A stretch of 63,308 nucleotides of DNA, taken from a virus. The notes beneath the pieces were generated by a model. It searched no databases and was not told where the DNA came from. It saw only the letters and a program-made list of their open reading frames with translations. Every line of letters begins with the position of its first letter. The stretch's first letter is position 1. Positions 9,017 to 18,090 of the stretch are shown one piece after another. The translations under genes were made by a program, and so were the position numbers. The stretch covers positions 1-63,308 of IMG/VR virus record IMGVR_UViG_3300035664_000014; one strand, written 5' to 3'.

Positions 9017-9328
9017 ATGATACACATTCCAGAAGAGTTCCGTGAGCGAGCACATGGCATGATGGATGCCAAGTGGCAGAAGTCCCGCATCGACGCAAAG
9101 AAAGCTGCTGAAGAACTCGGCAAGCTCAACTCACAGGAGCACAAGTCCGTTGAAGGCATTGGCGAACTTACAGCCCGTATCCCTGGGGTTGCCTTCCATT
9201 TCTGGGGACAAAAGCTGGGCTACGATTGCTGGAAAGACCAAGAATTTTTGCGAGAGTTTTTGCGCGACAATCCCGAATGCAGAGTGAATAGTAAAGGGAC
9301 GAAGTTGCAGGTAGGATTCGGAAACTAA
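9017..9328 (+). CDS. Hypothetical head/neck protein
   Basis: A 103-residue protein between the capsid and connector genes. The N-terminal half is helical and charged. The C-terminal half contains WGQKLGYDCWKDQEFLREF and ends in a Gly-rich strand. No family is recognised. The stop overlaps the start of the next gene (TAATG), so it belongs to the head-neck operon. Confidence 0.7.
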   Translation: MIHIPEEFRERAHGMMDAKWQKSRIDAKKAAEELGKLNSQEHKSVEGIGELTARIPGVAFHFWGQKLGYDCWKDQEFLREFLRDNPECRVNSKGTKLQVGFGN

Positions 9329-10509
9329 TGAAAACTGTCCCGTATAGCGACATCTTGAACGCAACCCTGCAACTCGCTGGCGTTGATAGGGTAAGCCTGA
9401 GCAACAAGACGTTCGCAACCTTTCGGGACTTTTTTAGCAAGCGGATTGCAGAAGCGTGGAACAGAGAACGCTGGCCAGACTTCGTCCAGTATATCACAAG
9501 ATACCCAGGACTCCAGATGTACTCGCTGGACTATGCTCCAGCTACAGGCACACTGACCCTGCGCTTCTCTAGCGACGAGAGCAGTCCGTACTACGAGGAC
9601 ACCACGTTCACAAGCTACAGCGTTGGCGGGTCTGTTTCTGTGCAGATTCCAAAGGGAGTGCTCACGCTCACGCCAAATGATGCGGATGTAAGCCAAGCCT
9701 GCACCATCTCAGCAGGGCCAACAACGGTGACATCCAACGGGATGACGTGCATCCAGATTGTGGCGCAAGCTGACGAGCTTATCAACTCGGCATCCACGGC
9801 AACGGAGACGGTCGTTATCACGGCAAGCCAGTTTCAGCGGTATCCGTACAACAACTACATCGGCTCTTGCTTACACACCAAGAACGGAACTGACGGAGCG
9901 CAAATCCTGCCAATTAACCGTATCAAGCTGCCAGAGGACGCGGACACAGTGCAGGGGGTGTACTCACGCGATCCACGCACGACGACACGGACGCAAGAGG
10001 TGGCATTCATTTTGGAGGATAGCGGCGTGGCATCCGGCTATGTCGCAGCGTCGGAACAGAAGTTCCTCATCACCCAAAACACGGATAGCGTGTGCATCGA
10101 GTACTCCATCGAGAATCCTGTTGTATGGGGAGACGTGTATAACCAATCCACCCTCTATCAACCTGGAGCACAATTCTTCTACTTCCGCTTTCACGACCCA
10201 TCCGCTGACCATTTGAACCCGTCAAATGACAGGCAGATGCGCGGGGACTTCTATTCGCCAATCGTCTCGACCCTAAGCGGACAGTCTCCCTACACGAACC
10301 CGCAGAACTACAAGCTCATCCCGATTCCCGACCTGTTCAAGGACTTCCTCATCAACGCCATGCTGTCAGATTGGCTCAAGTCTGAAGGACAGTTTGAAGC
10401 AGCCATAATGGCAGATCAGCTTGCAGAGAAAGGGATTCAAGACGCTATCGACAAGGTGCTGCGCCAAGAAGGACAAGTGCAGCGAATGAACATGCAATAC
10501 ACCTACTAG
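9328..10509 (+). CDS. Head-tail connector / neck protein
   Basis: A 393-residue protein immediately after the capsid genes, where podoviruses encode the adaptor or neck ring. The N-terminal 60 residues are helical (FRDFFSKRIAEAWNRERWP), as in gp4-type adaptors. The rest is beta-rich, and the C terminus returns to helices (KDFLINAMLSDWLKSEGQ). The assignment is by position and architecture; no diagnostic motif is visible. Confidence 0.65.
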   Translation: MKTVPYSDILNATLQLAGVDRVSLSNKTFATFRDFFSKRIAEAWNRERWPDFVQYITRYPGLQMYSLDYAPATGTLTLRFSSDESSPYYEDTTFTSYSVGGSVSVQIPKGVLTLTPNDADVSQACTISAGPTTVTSNGMTCIQIVAQADELINSASTATETVVITASQFQRYPYNNYIGSCLHTKNGTDGAQILPINRIKLPEDADTVQGVYSRDPRTTTRTQEVAFILEDSGVASGYVAASEQKFLITQNTDSVCIEYSIENPVVWGDVYNQSTLYQPGAQFFYFRFHDPSADHLNPSNDRQMRGDFYSPIVSTLSGQSPYTNPQNYKLIPIPDLFKDFLINAMLSDWLKSEGQFEAAIMADQLAEKGIQDAIDKVLRQEGQVQRMNMQYTY

Positions 10510-10510
10510 T

Positions 10511-11926
10511 ATGCCTGACGTAAAGATTTCAGCACTCCCGACAGCAACCACCATTGCCGATGCGGATATTCTTGTCGTAAACCAAGGTTCGCCTGCTGTA
10601 ACGAAGAAGATTTCGTATGGAACTCTGCTGCCAGTTGCAGCGACAAATACGGGCACTTTTGGCAATGATCACGAAGTTGCACAGGTGACTATCGACTCCA
10701 AGGGCAGGACAACCGCAGCGGCATCAGTGCCCATCAATGCGTCCAACATCTCTGTTGGCACACTCCCAGTAGACCACGGAGGCACTGGGGCTGCAACGCA
10801 CACGGCTGGAGCTTATCTAAAGGGGAACGGGACAGCAGCAATTACAACGGCAGCAACAGTTCCAGTTGCAGATATTGCAGGGACACTGCCTGTAGCCAAA
10901 GGCGGGACTGGAGCAGCAACACTCACGGGGTTCGTCAAAGCAAGCGGCACGAATGCCATGACGGCATCCGCAACCGTTGCGCTAGGCAGCGAGGTATCCG
11001 GCACATTGCCAGTGGCAAACGGAGGCACGGGCGCAGCAACGCTCACAGCAAGCGGATATCTCAAAGGCAACGGAACTAGCGCAATTACCTCCCAAACTGG
11101 AGTGCCAGCGGCAGACATCACAGGAACGCTAGGGATTCCGGCAGGAGGCACGGGGCAAACAACGCAGCAGGCAGCATTGAACGCTCTAGCTGGAGCGGCA
11201 ACGAACGCGCAGTATCTGCGAGGCAACGGCACGAACGTAGTGATGTCTGCACTGCAAGCGGCAGACTTGAGCGGCACAATTTCGTCCTCAAACTTGGCTG
11301 ACACTGGCGTATCCGCAACGTCATACGGATCATCAACTCAAGTTGGGACATTCACGGTAGATTCAAAAGGGAGATTAACAACAGCAGCTTCAGTTGCAAT
11401 TTCAGCATCTGGGATTGGCGCAATAACGACGACTACTGGAGGAACCATTTCAAGTGCTGGAATCACTGGAACAGCCTTGGCTATCAATTGTCCAAACTCG
11501 TTATTCGGAATAACGTCAACGACGACGATTGCCTCGCCAACCCTGTTTGCCTCATCGGACAACTTGACGGGGACGACGATTACGACAAACGGCGTGTCGC
11601 TCAAAGCATCCGCTGGAATCACATTCGGCTCATCAGGGACTCAGACAGTCCCATATATAGCTCCGCTGAAATTCTCAACAACCCTTGGGATATTGAGTCT
11701 GAACCCAGGGGCAACAATGTCGATTACAATTACAGGTTCGGGACTATTGAAAACATATCCAGTGCTTGTGGCGATAAATCAAACGTCAAATATACCAAAT
11801 TACCTGCTACTTACAGCGTACTGCTCAAGCTCGACGACAATCTCCGTTACAATAAGAAACTCCTCATCAGCAACGACAGCCAACTTTGACTCTGGCGCAA
11901 CAATAGAAGCTACGGTATTTAGATAG
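10511..11926 (+). CDS. Tail fibre protein with GGTGAAT repeats
   Basis: A 471-residue protein built of repeats of the form LPVANGGTGAAT (about residues 80-220), well known from phage tail fibre stems, preceded by a short N-terminal attachment region (MPDVKISALP). The C-terminal 130 residues are Thr/Ser-rich beta structure and likely the tip. Base composition drifts lower in G+C toward the 3' end, as is common in receptor-binding tips acquired by recombination. Confidence 0.85.
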   Translation: MPDVKISALPTATTIADADILVVNQGSPAVTKKISYGTLLPVAATNTGTFGNDHEVAQVTIDSKGRTTAAASVPINASNISVGTLPVDHGGTGAATHTAGAYLKGNGTAAITTAATVPVADIAGTLPVAKGGTGAATLTGFVKASGTNAMTASATVALGSEVSGTLPVANGGTGAATLTASGYLKGNGTSAITSQTGVPAADITGTLGIPAGGTGQTTQQAALNALAGAATNAQYLRGNGTNVVMSALQAADLSGTISSSNLADTGVSATSYGSSTQVGTFTVDSKGRLTTAASVAISASGIGAITTTTGGTISSAGITGTALAINCPNSLFGITSTTTIASPTLFASSDNLTGTTITTNGVSLKASAGITFGSSGTQTVPYIAPLKFSTTLGILSLNPGATMSITITGSGLLKTYPVLVAINQTSNIPNYLLLTAYCSSSTTISVTIRNSSSATTANFDSGATIEATVFR

Positions 11927-11950
11927 AAGAAACTCTGCAAAGCTCTACTA

Positions 11951-12247
11951 ATGGCTAAGATCACAAAGTTCATTCGCAAGCGGAATGCTAATCCGGCATT
12001 GACGCAGAACAAGCTATCTGCAAGAGTGCAGGTATCTGGGAGCAATCTGACTTTCCGCTTCAAGAAGACTTCGGGGACTCCAACTCCTCCACAAACAGAT
12101 TCATACTATATCAGACCAGCATCTGGATACTATATCAGACCGGATGGGTTCAAATATGTTCGTCCAGCATCGGCAGTATATGAATTTACAGCACCGAATG
12201 GCGACGTATATACCTCTCCAACAGGCGACCAATACATTGCACCGTAA
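11951..12247 (+). CDS. YIRP-repeat small protein, phage A copy
   Basis: A 98-residue protein with a basic N-terminal half and a C-terminal half made of short repeats (YYIRP, YYIRP, KYVRP, then VYTSPTGDQYIAP). A shorter homologue with the same tyrosine/arginine/proline repeats lies at the same relative place in phage B (51451-51609), directly before the glycine-rich fibre. The repeated tyrosines suggest a small beta structure attached to the fibre. The function is unknown. Confidence 0.7.
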   Translation: MAKITKFIRKRNANPALTQNKLSARVQVSGSNLTFRFKKTSGTPTPPQTDSYYIRPASGYYIRPDGFKYVRPASAVYEFTAPNGDVYTSPTGDQYIAP

Positions 12248-12249
12248 TT

Positions 12250-13455
12250 ATGCCAGACATCCAAGTTTCATCAGATATTGATTCCTTCATGCTGTCTGCC
12301 AATCGGCAGGCCGCAATGGACAATCTTGCAGGATCAACAACCTCTGGAAGATACCTTCGTGGGAATGGAACGGATGTGGTCATGTCCACAATCCAGGCAG
12401 CGGATGTCCCAACGCTCAACCAGAACACCACTGGAACTGCTTCAAACGTCACTGGAACGGTTGCCACTGCAAACGGCGGAACAGGGCAGACGACTTACAG
12501 CAACGGGCAGCTTCTAATCGGCAACACCGCAGGCGGGCTTACAAAGGCAACGCTGACGGCTGGGAGTAATGTCACCATCACGAACGGCAATGGAGCTATC
12601 ACCATTGCATCTTCTGGCGGCAGTGTAACCCCGACCGACGTGCAGATATTCACATCGAACGGAACGTGGACAAAGCCTGCTGGGGCTGTATCGGTTAACA
12701 TTCAACTCTTCGGCGCAGGCGGAGGAGGTTCGAGTGGGCAGAAAAATAACAACACAACAATCGCTCGCGTTGCAGGTGGTGGAGGCTGTGGAGGTTCCTA
12801 TTTAAATGCAAACATCAGGGCTTCAGATTTAGGGGCAACGGAATCTGTTCTCATTGGCCTTGGTGGCGCAGGCGGGGCTGGACAAACAACAAACGGTGGA
12901 AGTCAAATTGCAGGCACAGCTGGAGGCAATACAACCTTTGGGTCGCTTATTGCTTTGGGAGGAGTTGCTGGTCAGGCCAACGGAACTGCTGGCACTGGAG
13001 GGCTGCAAGCGAATCCTGGTGGATCTGCTTCTGGAACAGGCTCAACTGGCGCGGCTGGATCTCCTTCGCTTGTAACTGTTTTAGCTGCGTATGGTGGTGC
13101 TGGTGGAGCAGGAGGAGGCGGCCTTACCAACACATCAGTGACTTCTGCTGGAGGAGCAGGCGGACGGTCTCATGCATTAAATTTAGCTGGTGGAGCAGCA
13201 GGAGCGCAAAGCAATGGCCCAGCTAACGCAGGGGCAGGGGGAGCGGGATTGTCTGCTCCAGCGAACATTTTTGCAGTTGGTTCTGGCGGAGGAGGCGGAG
13301 GAGGTGCAAAAGGTGGCGGAAGCGGAGGAGCAGGTGGAGCAGGTGGATTCCCAGCAGGCGGCGGGGGTGGTGGTGGAGCGACCGAAGATGGAGCAACAAG
13401 CGGCGCAGGCGGCACAGGCGCAAATGGGTTTGCTATTATAACAACTTACTTCTAA
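12250..13455 (+). CDS. Glycine-rich tail fibre, phage A/B junction copy
   Basis: A 401-residue fibre. The N terminus (MPDIQVSSDIDSFM) is an attachment segment, then come GGTGQTT repeats and a domain beginning TSNGTWTKPAGAVSVNI that is typical of glycine-rich tip proteins. The last 270 residues hold many GGGG-type runs, comparable with polyglycine-II receptor-binding domains of phage adhesins. From residue 126 on, the DNA is identical to the gene at 51615-52820. In the composite model the 5' part belongs to phage A and everything after the 960-bp repeat belongs to phage B. Confidence 0.88.
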   Translation: MPDIQVSSDIDSFMLSANRQAAMDNLAGSTTSGRYLRGNGTDVVMSTIQAADVPTLNQNTTGTASNVTGTVATANGGTGQTTYSNGQLLIGNTAGGLTKATLTAGSNVTITNGNGAITIASSGGSVTPTDVQIFTSNGTWTKPAGAVSVNIQLFGAGGGGSSGQKNNNTTIARVAGGGGCGGSYLNANIRASDLGATESVLIGLGGAGGAGQTTNGGSQIAGTAGGNTTFGSLIALGGVAGQANGTAGTGGLQANPGGSASGTGSTGAAGSPSLVTVLAAYGGAGGAGGGGLTNTSVTSAGGAGGRSHALNLAGGAAGAQSNGPANAGAGGAGLSAPANIFAVGSGGGGGGGAKGGGSGGAGGAGGFPAGGGGGGGATEDGATSGAGGTGANGFAIITTYF

Positions 13456-13586
13456 GCAATGAAATACGCAGTCGTTGATGAGGCTACCAAAGTGGTAATG
13501 AACATGACTGTGTGGGACGGGGTGACACCTTGCACTCCACCACATGGCACAACTTTCGTTAATGTCACTGATACCCCATGTGGCAT
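12627..13586. repeat. 960-bp direct repeat, left copy
   Basis: Identical over its length to 51992-52951, as judged by matching the two copies and their translations in several frames. It covers the tip of the glycine-rich fibre and most of the following small gene. Just outside the repeat the copies remain homologous but diverge (about nine in ten bases just to the left; a T/G difference at 13587 versus 52952). The interval between copies is 39,365 bp, the size of a complete P22-like genome. Confidence 0.95.
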
Positions 13587-13641
13587 TGGCTGGATTGAGC
13601 AACCAGACGGAACCTTTGCCCCTCCTCCTGAAGATGCCTAA
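13459..13641 (+). CDS. Fibre-associated small protein (GWI..DGTF.PPP family)
   Basis: A 60-residue protein directly after the glycine-rich fibre. It ends with IGWIEQPDGTFAPPPEDA, a motif shared with two other small proteins in the window (52824-53003 and 54939-55124), each also directly after a glycine-rich fibre. The constant pairing suggests a fibre assembly chaperone or tip accessory, by analogy with Tfa or gp38 proteins that follow fibre genes. That role is inference. Confidence 0.75.
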   Translation: MKYAVVDEATKVVMNMTVWDGVTPCTPPHGTTFVNVTDTPCGIGWIEQPDGTFAPPPEDA

Positions 13642-13906
13642 GAAGCAAGTCAACCTCTCGGTCTCTCGCGGCGAGAAGCTCCCAGTGTCCCAAGGCGCTG
13701 GGCTCACCGCGAAAGGCCGCGCAAAGTACAACCGCGCCACAGGCTCGAATCTGAAGGCTCCAGCACCCAACCCAAAGACGAAGGCAGACGAGGGCCGCAA
13801 GGCGTCGTTCTGTGCGCGTATGAGCGGGATGCCTGGGCCCATGAAAGACGAGAAAGGTCGCCCCACCCGCAAAGCTGCTTCACTTAAACGCTGGAACTGC
13901 AAATGA
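13634..13906 (+). CDS. Small basic conserved phage protein
   Basis: A 90-residue basic protein starting inside the end of the previous gene. Key features are SVSRGEKLPVSQGAGLTAKG, a YNRATG motif, KASFCARMSGM with a conserved cysteine, and a C terminus KAASLKRWNC. This belongs to a widespread family of small podovirus proteins (I believe DUF6321-like, name not certain). A paralogue with the same motifs is at 55117-55377 in phage A. The function is unknown; a small virion or DNA-binding role is plausible from its charge. Confidence 0.75.
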   Translation: MPKKQVNLSVSRGEKLPVSQGAGLTAKGRAKYNRATGSNLKAPAPNPKTKADEGRKASFCARMSGMPGPMKDEKGRPTRKAASLKRWNCK

Positions 13907-14049
13907 AAAAAGGACTCTACGCCAACATCCACGCCAAACGCGAACGTATCGAAGCCGGTAGCAAGGAGAAGATGCGCAAGCCAGGCTCCAAGGGCGCCCC
14001 GACCGCTGCTGCGTTTAAGGCTTCTGCCAAGACCGCCAAGAAGAAGTAA
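13903..14049 (+). CDS. Tiny basic conserved phage protein
   Basis: A 48-residue, strongly basic protein with KKGLYANIHAKR at the start and EKMRKPGSKGAP in the middle, then alternating Ala/Lys at the end. It overlaps the previous stop (ATGA) and the gp10-like start (TAATG), so all three are translationally coupled. The same motif is familiar from many podovirus genomes, where its function is unknown. Confidence 0.7.
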   Translation: MKKGLYANIHAKRERIEAGSKEKMRKPGSKGAPTAAAFKASAKTAKKK

Positions 14050-15452
14050 TGCAAGTCCCACTGCTCAGCGGTATCTACACGGACGGGGCCGGCGACTTTC
14101 GCCGAAGCTACCCGCGCAACTTGGTGCCCGTCGTTCAGCCATCCGGCTTGAGCGAAGGCTACCTGAGACCGGCTGACGGGATTAAGCAGTTCGCGGTAGG
14201 CCCAGGGCTCGACCGTGGTGGCATTGAGTGGAACAACGTGCTCTACCGCGTGATGGGCACGAAGCTCGTCTCGGTGAGTTCGCTTGGGAACGTGGTGGTG
14301 CTCGCGGACGTTGGCGGCAGTGGTCAAGTGACCTTTGACTACTCGGAGACGCTGCTAGCGATTCTCTCCAGCGGAACGCTGTACTACTGGAACGGCTCAA
14401 CGCTCACCAGCCTCACGCCTGACCCTGCCATGGGGCCAATCACAGACTTCTGCTGGGTGGATGGGTACTTCTTTCTGACGGACGGGTTTTTCATCGCTAC
14501 GACGAACTTGGTCAACCCGACCATCGTTCAGGCCAAGGCGACATCCGAAGCTGATCCAGACCCCATCGTCTCGATTCAGAAGTTCCGGAACGAGGTCTAT
14601 GCGATTAACCGACATACCATTGAGCTCTTCAACAACGTCGGTGGAGACATCCTATCCTTCCCGTTCGCTCGCATCGAAGGAGCCCAGATTCAACGGGGTG
14701 GAATCGGAACGTACTCCTGCTGCGTATATCTGGATTCTGTGGCTTTCGTCGGAGGCGGACGCAACGAGGCGCCATCGGTATGGTTGGCGTCCGGAGCCAA
14801 CACCGTCAAAATCGCTACACGGGAGATTGACCAGATTCTGGCAACTTACTCTGAAGCTGCTCTGGCTTCGACTATCTGTGAAACACGTCTGTACAACGGA
14901 CTTAACCACCTCTACATCCACCTTCCGGACCACACGCTAGTCTACGACGGCGCGATCTCGCAGGTCGCCGGCCAAGCCATCTGGTTCACGCTGGCTGACG
15001 GTCTCTACGGCAACAGCAGCTACCGCGCACGCAACTTTGTGTACGCTTACGACAAGTGGGTTTGCGGGGACACCTCAGCACCCAATCTCGGCTACGCGGT
15101 TCAAGACATCTCCTCGCTTTGGGGCGAGCGCGTTGGCTGGCAGTTCGAGACGCAAATCTTCTACAACGAAGGCAAGGGCGCCATCTTCCACGAACTGGAG
15201 CTCGTTGCCCTGCCTGGGCGCGTGGCTATTGGCATAAACCCAACCATCTTCGCGAGCTACTCGACTGATGGCGTCACCTACTCGCAAGAGCGTGGTATCA
15301 GCGCCGGTAAGACTGGGGACCGCAACAAGCGCCTGACGTGGATGCGCAACGGTCGCATGGGAGACTGGAGAACGTATCGCTTTCGCGGGACGAGCGACGC
15401 GCACTTGTCAATGGCCCGCTTGGAGGCGCGGCTTGAGCCGCTTGTGTGGTAA
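14049..15452 (+). CDS. P22 gp10-like tail hub / DNA stabilisation protein
   Basis: A 467-residue protein that resembles P22 gp10 along its length: a SGYLRP-like segment near the start (EGYLRPADG), a repeated beta-propeller-like pattern, QRGGIGTYS near residue 220, HLPDHTLVYD near residue 295, and RNKRLTWMRNGRMG near the C terminus. P22 gp10 (472 residues) is a ring of the tail hub that closes the portal after packaging. In phage B this gene logically follows the gp4-like gene at 50238 through the fibre cassette once the genome is closed at the 960-bp repeat. Confidence 0.9.
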   Translation: MQVPLLSGIYTDGAGDFRRSYPRNLVPVVQPSGLSEGYLRPADGIKQFAVGPGLDRGGIEWNNVLYRVMGTKLVSVSSLGNVVVLADVGGSGQVTFDYSETLLAILSSGTLYYWNGSTLTSLTPDPAMGPITDFCWVDGYFFLTDGFFIATTNLVNPTIVQAKATSEADPDPIVSIQKFRNEVYAINRHTIELFNNVGGDILSFPFARIEGAQIQRGGIGTYSCCVYLDSVAFVGGGRNEAPSVWLASGANTVKIATREIDQILATYSEAALASTICETRLYNGLNHLYIHLPDHTLVYDGAISQVAGQAIWFTLADGLYGNSSYRARNFVYAYDKWVCGDTSAPNLGYAVQDISSLWGERVGWQFETQIFYNEGKGAIFHELELVALPGRVAIGINPTIFASYSTDGVTYSQERGISAGKTGDRNKRLTWMRNGRMGDWRTYRFRGTSDAHLSMARLEARLEPLVW

Positions 15453-16199
15453 ATGGCCAACTCCATCAAGCCCAATCGGAATGACCTTGCCAAGTTCTTG
15501 CCCGACCAGCGCCTCATCCGCGCCTTCGAGCAACTCTTCGAGTACGTTCCAGCTGGCATCGACGCCAACACCATTGACTCGTATAACTCTCAGACGTCTG
15601 CACAACAGGCGCTTGACACGGTTGAAGCCCTTCGCAGCGTCATCGAGCTCGCTTCTACAGCGCCTACTGCGCAGGCTAACCAGATTGCTGAACTGGCCCA
15701 GCAGGTAGCTCTGCTCTCGCAGGCGCCACCGGTAGAGCAGCAGAAGAACCCGAGGTACGGCACCTTCTACGACACCACAACGCAGACCGCAGCGGCCATA
15801 AACACGGCATACGCCGTCACGTTCAACTCGACTGACCTCAGCTTCGGCGTGAGCACTGGAACGCCTGCAAGCCGCATTTACGTTGATTCTGAGGGCATCT
15901 ACAATTTCCAGTTCTCCATGCAGCTAGACAAGACCGCTGGAGGCGTTGGTCTGTTCTACTTGTGGGCGCGAATCAACGGCGTTGACCAAGCCAACTCGGC
16001 CACCCAAATCCGCATTCAGGGCAACAACGCAGAAAGTGTTGCGGCATGGAACTTCGTGTATAGAATGAACGCGGGAGATTACTTTGAGCTCATGTGGTCT
16101 GTGGACACAACAGACATCGAAATCAAAGCCTTTACCGCAGCCCCACCGGTGCCTGACATTCCGTCAGTCCTTTTGAGCGTCACCAACAACATCTCCTGA
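15453..16199 (+). CDS. Virion protein with C-terminal jelly-roll-like domain
   Basis: A 248-residue protein. Residues 1-100 are helical, probably a coiled-coil trimer stalk (Ala/Gln-rich). Residues 105-240 form a beta-rich domain with YNFQFSMQLDKT and FYLWARINGVDQ, similar in pattern to C1q/TNF-like jelly rolls found in phage tail proteins. It starts one base after the gp10-like stop. It is probably a tail or head decoration component; the exact role is unknown. Confidence 0.7.
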   Translation: MANSIKPNRNDLAKFLPDQRLIRAFEQLFEYVPAGIDANTIDSYNSQTSAQQALDTVEALRSVIELASTAPTAQANQIAELAQQVALLSQAPPVEQQKNPRYGTFYDTTTQTAAAINTAYAVTFNSTDLSFGVSTGTPASRIYVDSEGIYNFQFSMQLDKTAGGVGLFYLWARINGVDQANSATQIRIQGNNAESVAAWNFVYRMNAGDYFELMWSVDTTDIEIKAFTAAPPVPDIPSVLLSVTNNIS

Positions 16200-16201
16200 C
16201 A

Positions 16202-16537
16202 ATGGCTGTAACCGTCAAAAACATCATCCCGCCCAAGCAGGCCGAGGCTGCTGCGACAGCCCAGTATCAGGCATCGAACTGCAAGTGCATCATCGACAAG
16301 TTCACGGTGACCAACACCTCTGCGGCGAATGCGTCCATCACGGTGAACCTGATTACGCCCTCGGGGACAGCCGGCAACAGCAACAGGATTCTTTCCTCGA
16401 AGGTCGTTGTGCCCAATGAGACCTACACCTGCCCAGAGCTCGTCGGGCAGGTTCTTGAGTCCGGTGGCATCATCTCCACAACCGCAAGCGCAGCGACCTC
16501 GCTGACCATCATGGCTTCTGGGAGGGAAGTGACCTAG
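16202..16537 (+). CDS. Small beta-rich virion protein
   Basis: A 111-residue protein with a Thr/Ser/Asn-rich beta pattern (VTNTSAANASITVNLITPSG) that is common among tail-associated podovirus proteins. It lies 2 bp after the previous gene and 2 bp before a GNAT-like gene. In fold pattern it resembles the 97-residue protein at 51161. No specific function can be given. Confidence 0.65.
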   Translation: MAVTVKNIIPPKQAEAAATAQYQASNCKCIIDKFTVTNTSAANASITVNLITPSGTAGNSNRILSSKVVVPNETYTCPELVGQVLESGGIISTTASAATSLTIMASGREVT

Positions 16538-16539
16538 AG

Positions 16540-16986
16540 ATGGAGTTTCAGCGTGAAATCTTTACCGAGCAACTTGGCAATGAAGCAGAAGAACTCATTG
16601 GGATTCATCACGAAGAAGTTTCTGGCGAAATCGCAGACCTTCCTGCAAGGGTTCCGTACGATAAGTATGGAGCTTTTGAGCAACTTGGACTGCTTCGCGT
16701 TTTCACTGCGCGACATGAGTCAAGGTTGGTTGGATACAACGTATTCGCGTTCGTTGAACACCATCAGCACGGCGTCAACTTTGCGTCCCACGACACCTTA
16801 TTTCTTCACAAGGACTTCAGAAAAGGAACAACTGGCATCAAGTTTCTTAAGTGGTGTGATGAACAACTTAAAAACGACGGCGCACTTTTTGTTACCCAGC
16901 ACTCATCAGCATCGATTGATCTTGAAAAGCTTCTTTTAAGGATGGGATACAAACTTGCAGAGAAGATTTACCTTAAACGATTCTAA
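16540..16986 (+). CDS. GNAT-like acetyltransferase in virion gene cluster
   Basis: A 148-residue protein with the pattern of a GNAT fold: LVGYNVFAFVEHH (strand), DTLFLHKDFRKGTTGIKFLKWCDEQLK (the acetyl-CoA loop and helix, residues about 85-111) and LLLRMGYKLAEKIYLKRF at the C terminus. GNAT-like proteins commonly sit just before ejection-protein genes in podoviruses, and this one directly precedes 16990. Base composition is lower in G+C than in the genes upstream. Whether it is enzymatically active is unknown. Confidence 0.75.
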   Translation: MEFQREIFTEQLGNEAEELIGIHHEEVSGEIADLPARVPYDKYGAFEQLGLLRVFTARHESRLVGYNVFAFVEHHQHGVNFASHDTLFLHKDFRKGTTGIKFLKWCDEQLKNDGALFVTQHSSASIDLEKLLLRMGYKLAEKIYLKRF

Positions 16987-16989
16987 ATT

Positions 16990-18084
16990 ATGGGATTAGA
17001 TCCTCTTACAGGCACCGCTCTCGCATTGGGAGGAGCATCAATTTATTCTGGAAGACGTTCTGCTAAAGCTGCTCAAGCAGCAGCAAAAGCGCAGCAAAAA
17101 GGCATTGACCAAGGCATTGAAGAGCAAAGGCGTCAGTTTGATTTTGTTCAAAAAATCCTTGCTCCATACGTCTCGGCTGGACGGCCTGATTTGACGCAGC
17201 CGTACATCGCGGCTGGCCCAGGGGCGATTCAGCAGATGCAACGGCTTGTTGGTCTCGGCGGCGAACAAGCACGCCAACAGGCACTCTTCAATGTATATCA
17301 GGGGACAGATTACAGGCAGTTATCTGACATCACTGAGCAAAACATTGATGAGTACGAGCGCAATAGAAAGCAGGAACTAGAGCTCTTTAAGAAGTCAGCA
17401 GCGTACAAAAAACCAACTCTTGCAGAAGGGCAAAAGGGCAAAACGGCAATCAAACAAGCTCGTGAAGACCTTATTTCCAACTTCCAGCTTGCCACAGATA
17501 AGGGCATTCGAGACATCGAAACGCAGGGGTATAATCAACAGCAGGCTCTCCTTAAACCAGTCCTTGAGGACAAGCAGTACGAGCAGATGGGCATGGAGCA
17601 ACAGCGCCAAGCCATCCAGCAGATTGAGCAGGGGCCACTGTTCCAAGAGCTCGCTCGTCAAGGGGAGGCCGGTTTGCTCGCAACCGCATCTGCCACCGGT
17701 CGAAGGGGAGCTGATGACACGCAAAGCGCGATTGCGCGTTTCCGTCCGCAGCTTCTCAACTCGCTCATCGATCAAACGTATGCGCGACTTGGGGGATTGA
17801 CCAACGTCGGTCAAACAGCAGCGCAAAGCCTGCTCAACATCGGTCAAGCTTCAGCCGCTGGAACCGGGGCTGCGGCAACATCAGCAGGCAATGCAATCGC
17901 CGGTCTCTACTCGGATAGAGGCGCTGCTGGAGCGGCTGGAATCATTGGCGCAGCAAACGCTCAAAACCAAGGTCTCATGGGTGCTGTTGGCGCTCTTGGT
18001 GATTACGCACAGACATTCGGGGCACAAAACTTCGTTCGTGAAATGAAAGGTATGCCCCAGAAAAAGATGTTCGGATTCTTCTAA
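16990..18084 (+). CDS. Ejection (internal virion) protein 1, phage B
   Basis: A 364-residue protein with Ala/Gly/Gln-rich ends and a long helical middle. Residues 1-25 (MGLDPLTGTALALGGASIYSG) look like a membrane-active segment. The C-terminal 110 residues are Ala/Gly-rich and hydrophobic. Size, composition and position after the tail hub genes fit a P22 gp7-like ejection protein, which leaves the head with the DNA to build a conduit across the cell envelope. The assignment is by context. Confidence 0.75.
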   Translation: MGLDPLTGTALALGGASIYSGRRSAKAAQAAAKAQQKGIDQGIEEQRRQFDFVQKILAPYVSAGRPDLTQPYIAAGPGAIQQMQRLVGLGGEQARQQALFNVYQGTDYRQLSDITEQNIDEYERNRKQELELFKKSAAYKKPTLAEGQKGKTAIKQAREDLISNFQLATDKGIRDIETQGYNQQQALLKPVLEDKQYEQMGMEQQRQAIQQIEQGPLFQELARQGEAGLLATASATGRRGADDTQSAIARFRPQLLNSLIDQTYARLGGLTNVGQTAAQSLLNIGQASAAGTGAAATSAGNAIAGLYSDRGAAGAAGIIGAANAQNQGLMGAVGALGDYAQTFGAQNFVREMKGMPQKKMFGFF

Positions 18085-18090
18085 AAGCGT

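Noticed and set aside
12627-13586. The 960-bp repeats as att sites of an integrated prophage
   Set aside because: They lie inside fibre coding sequence, are far longer than att cores, and no integrase or excisionase gene is visible in the window.
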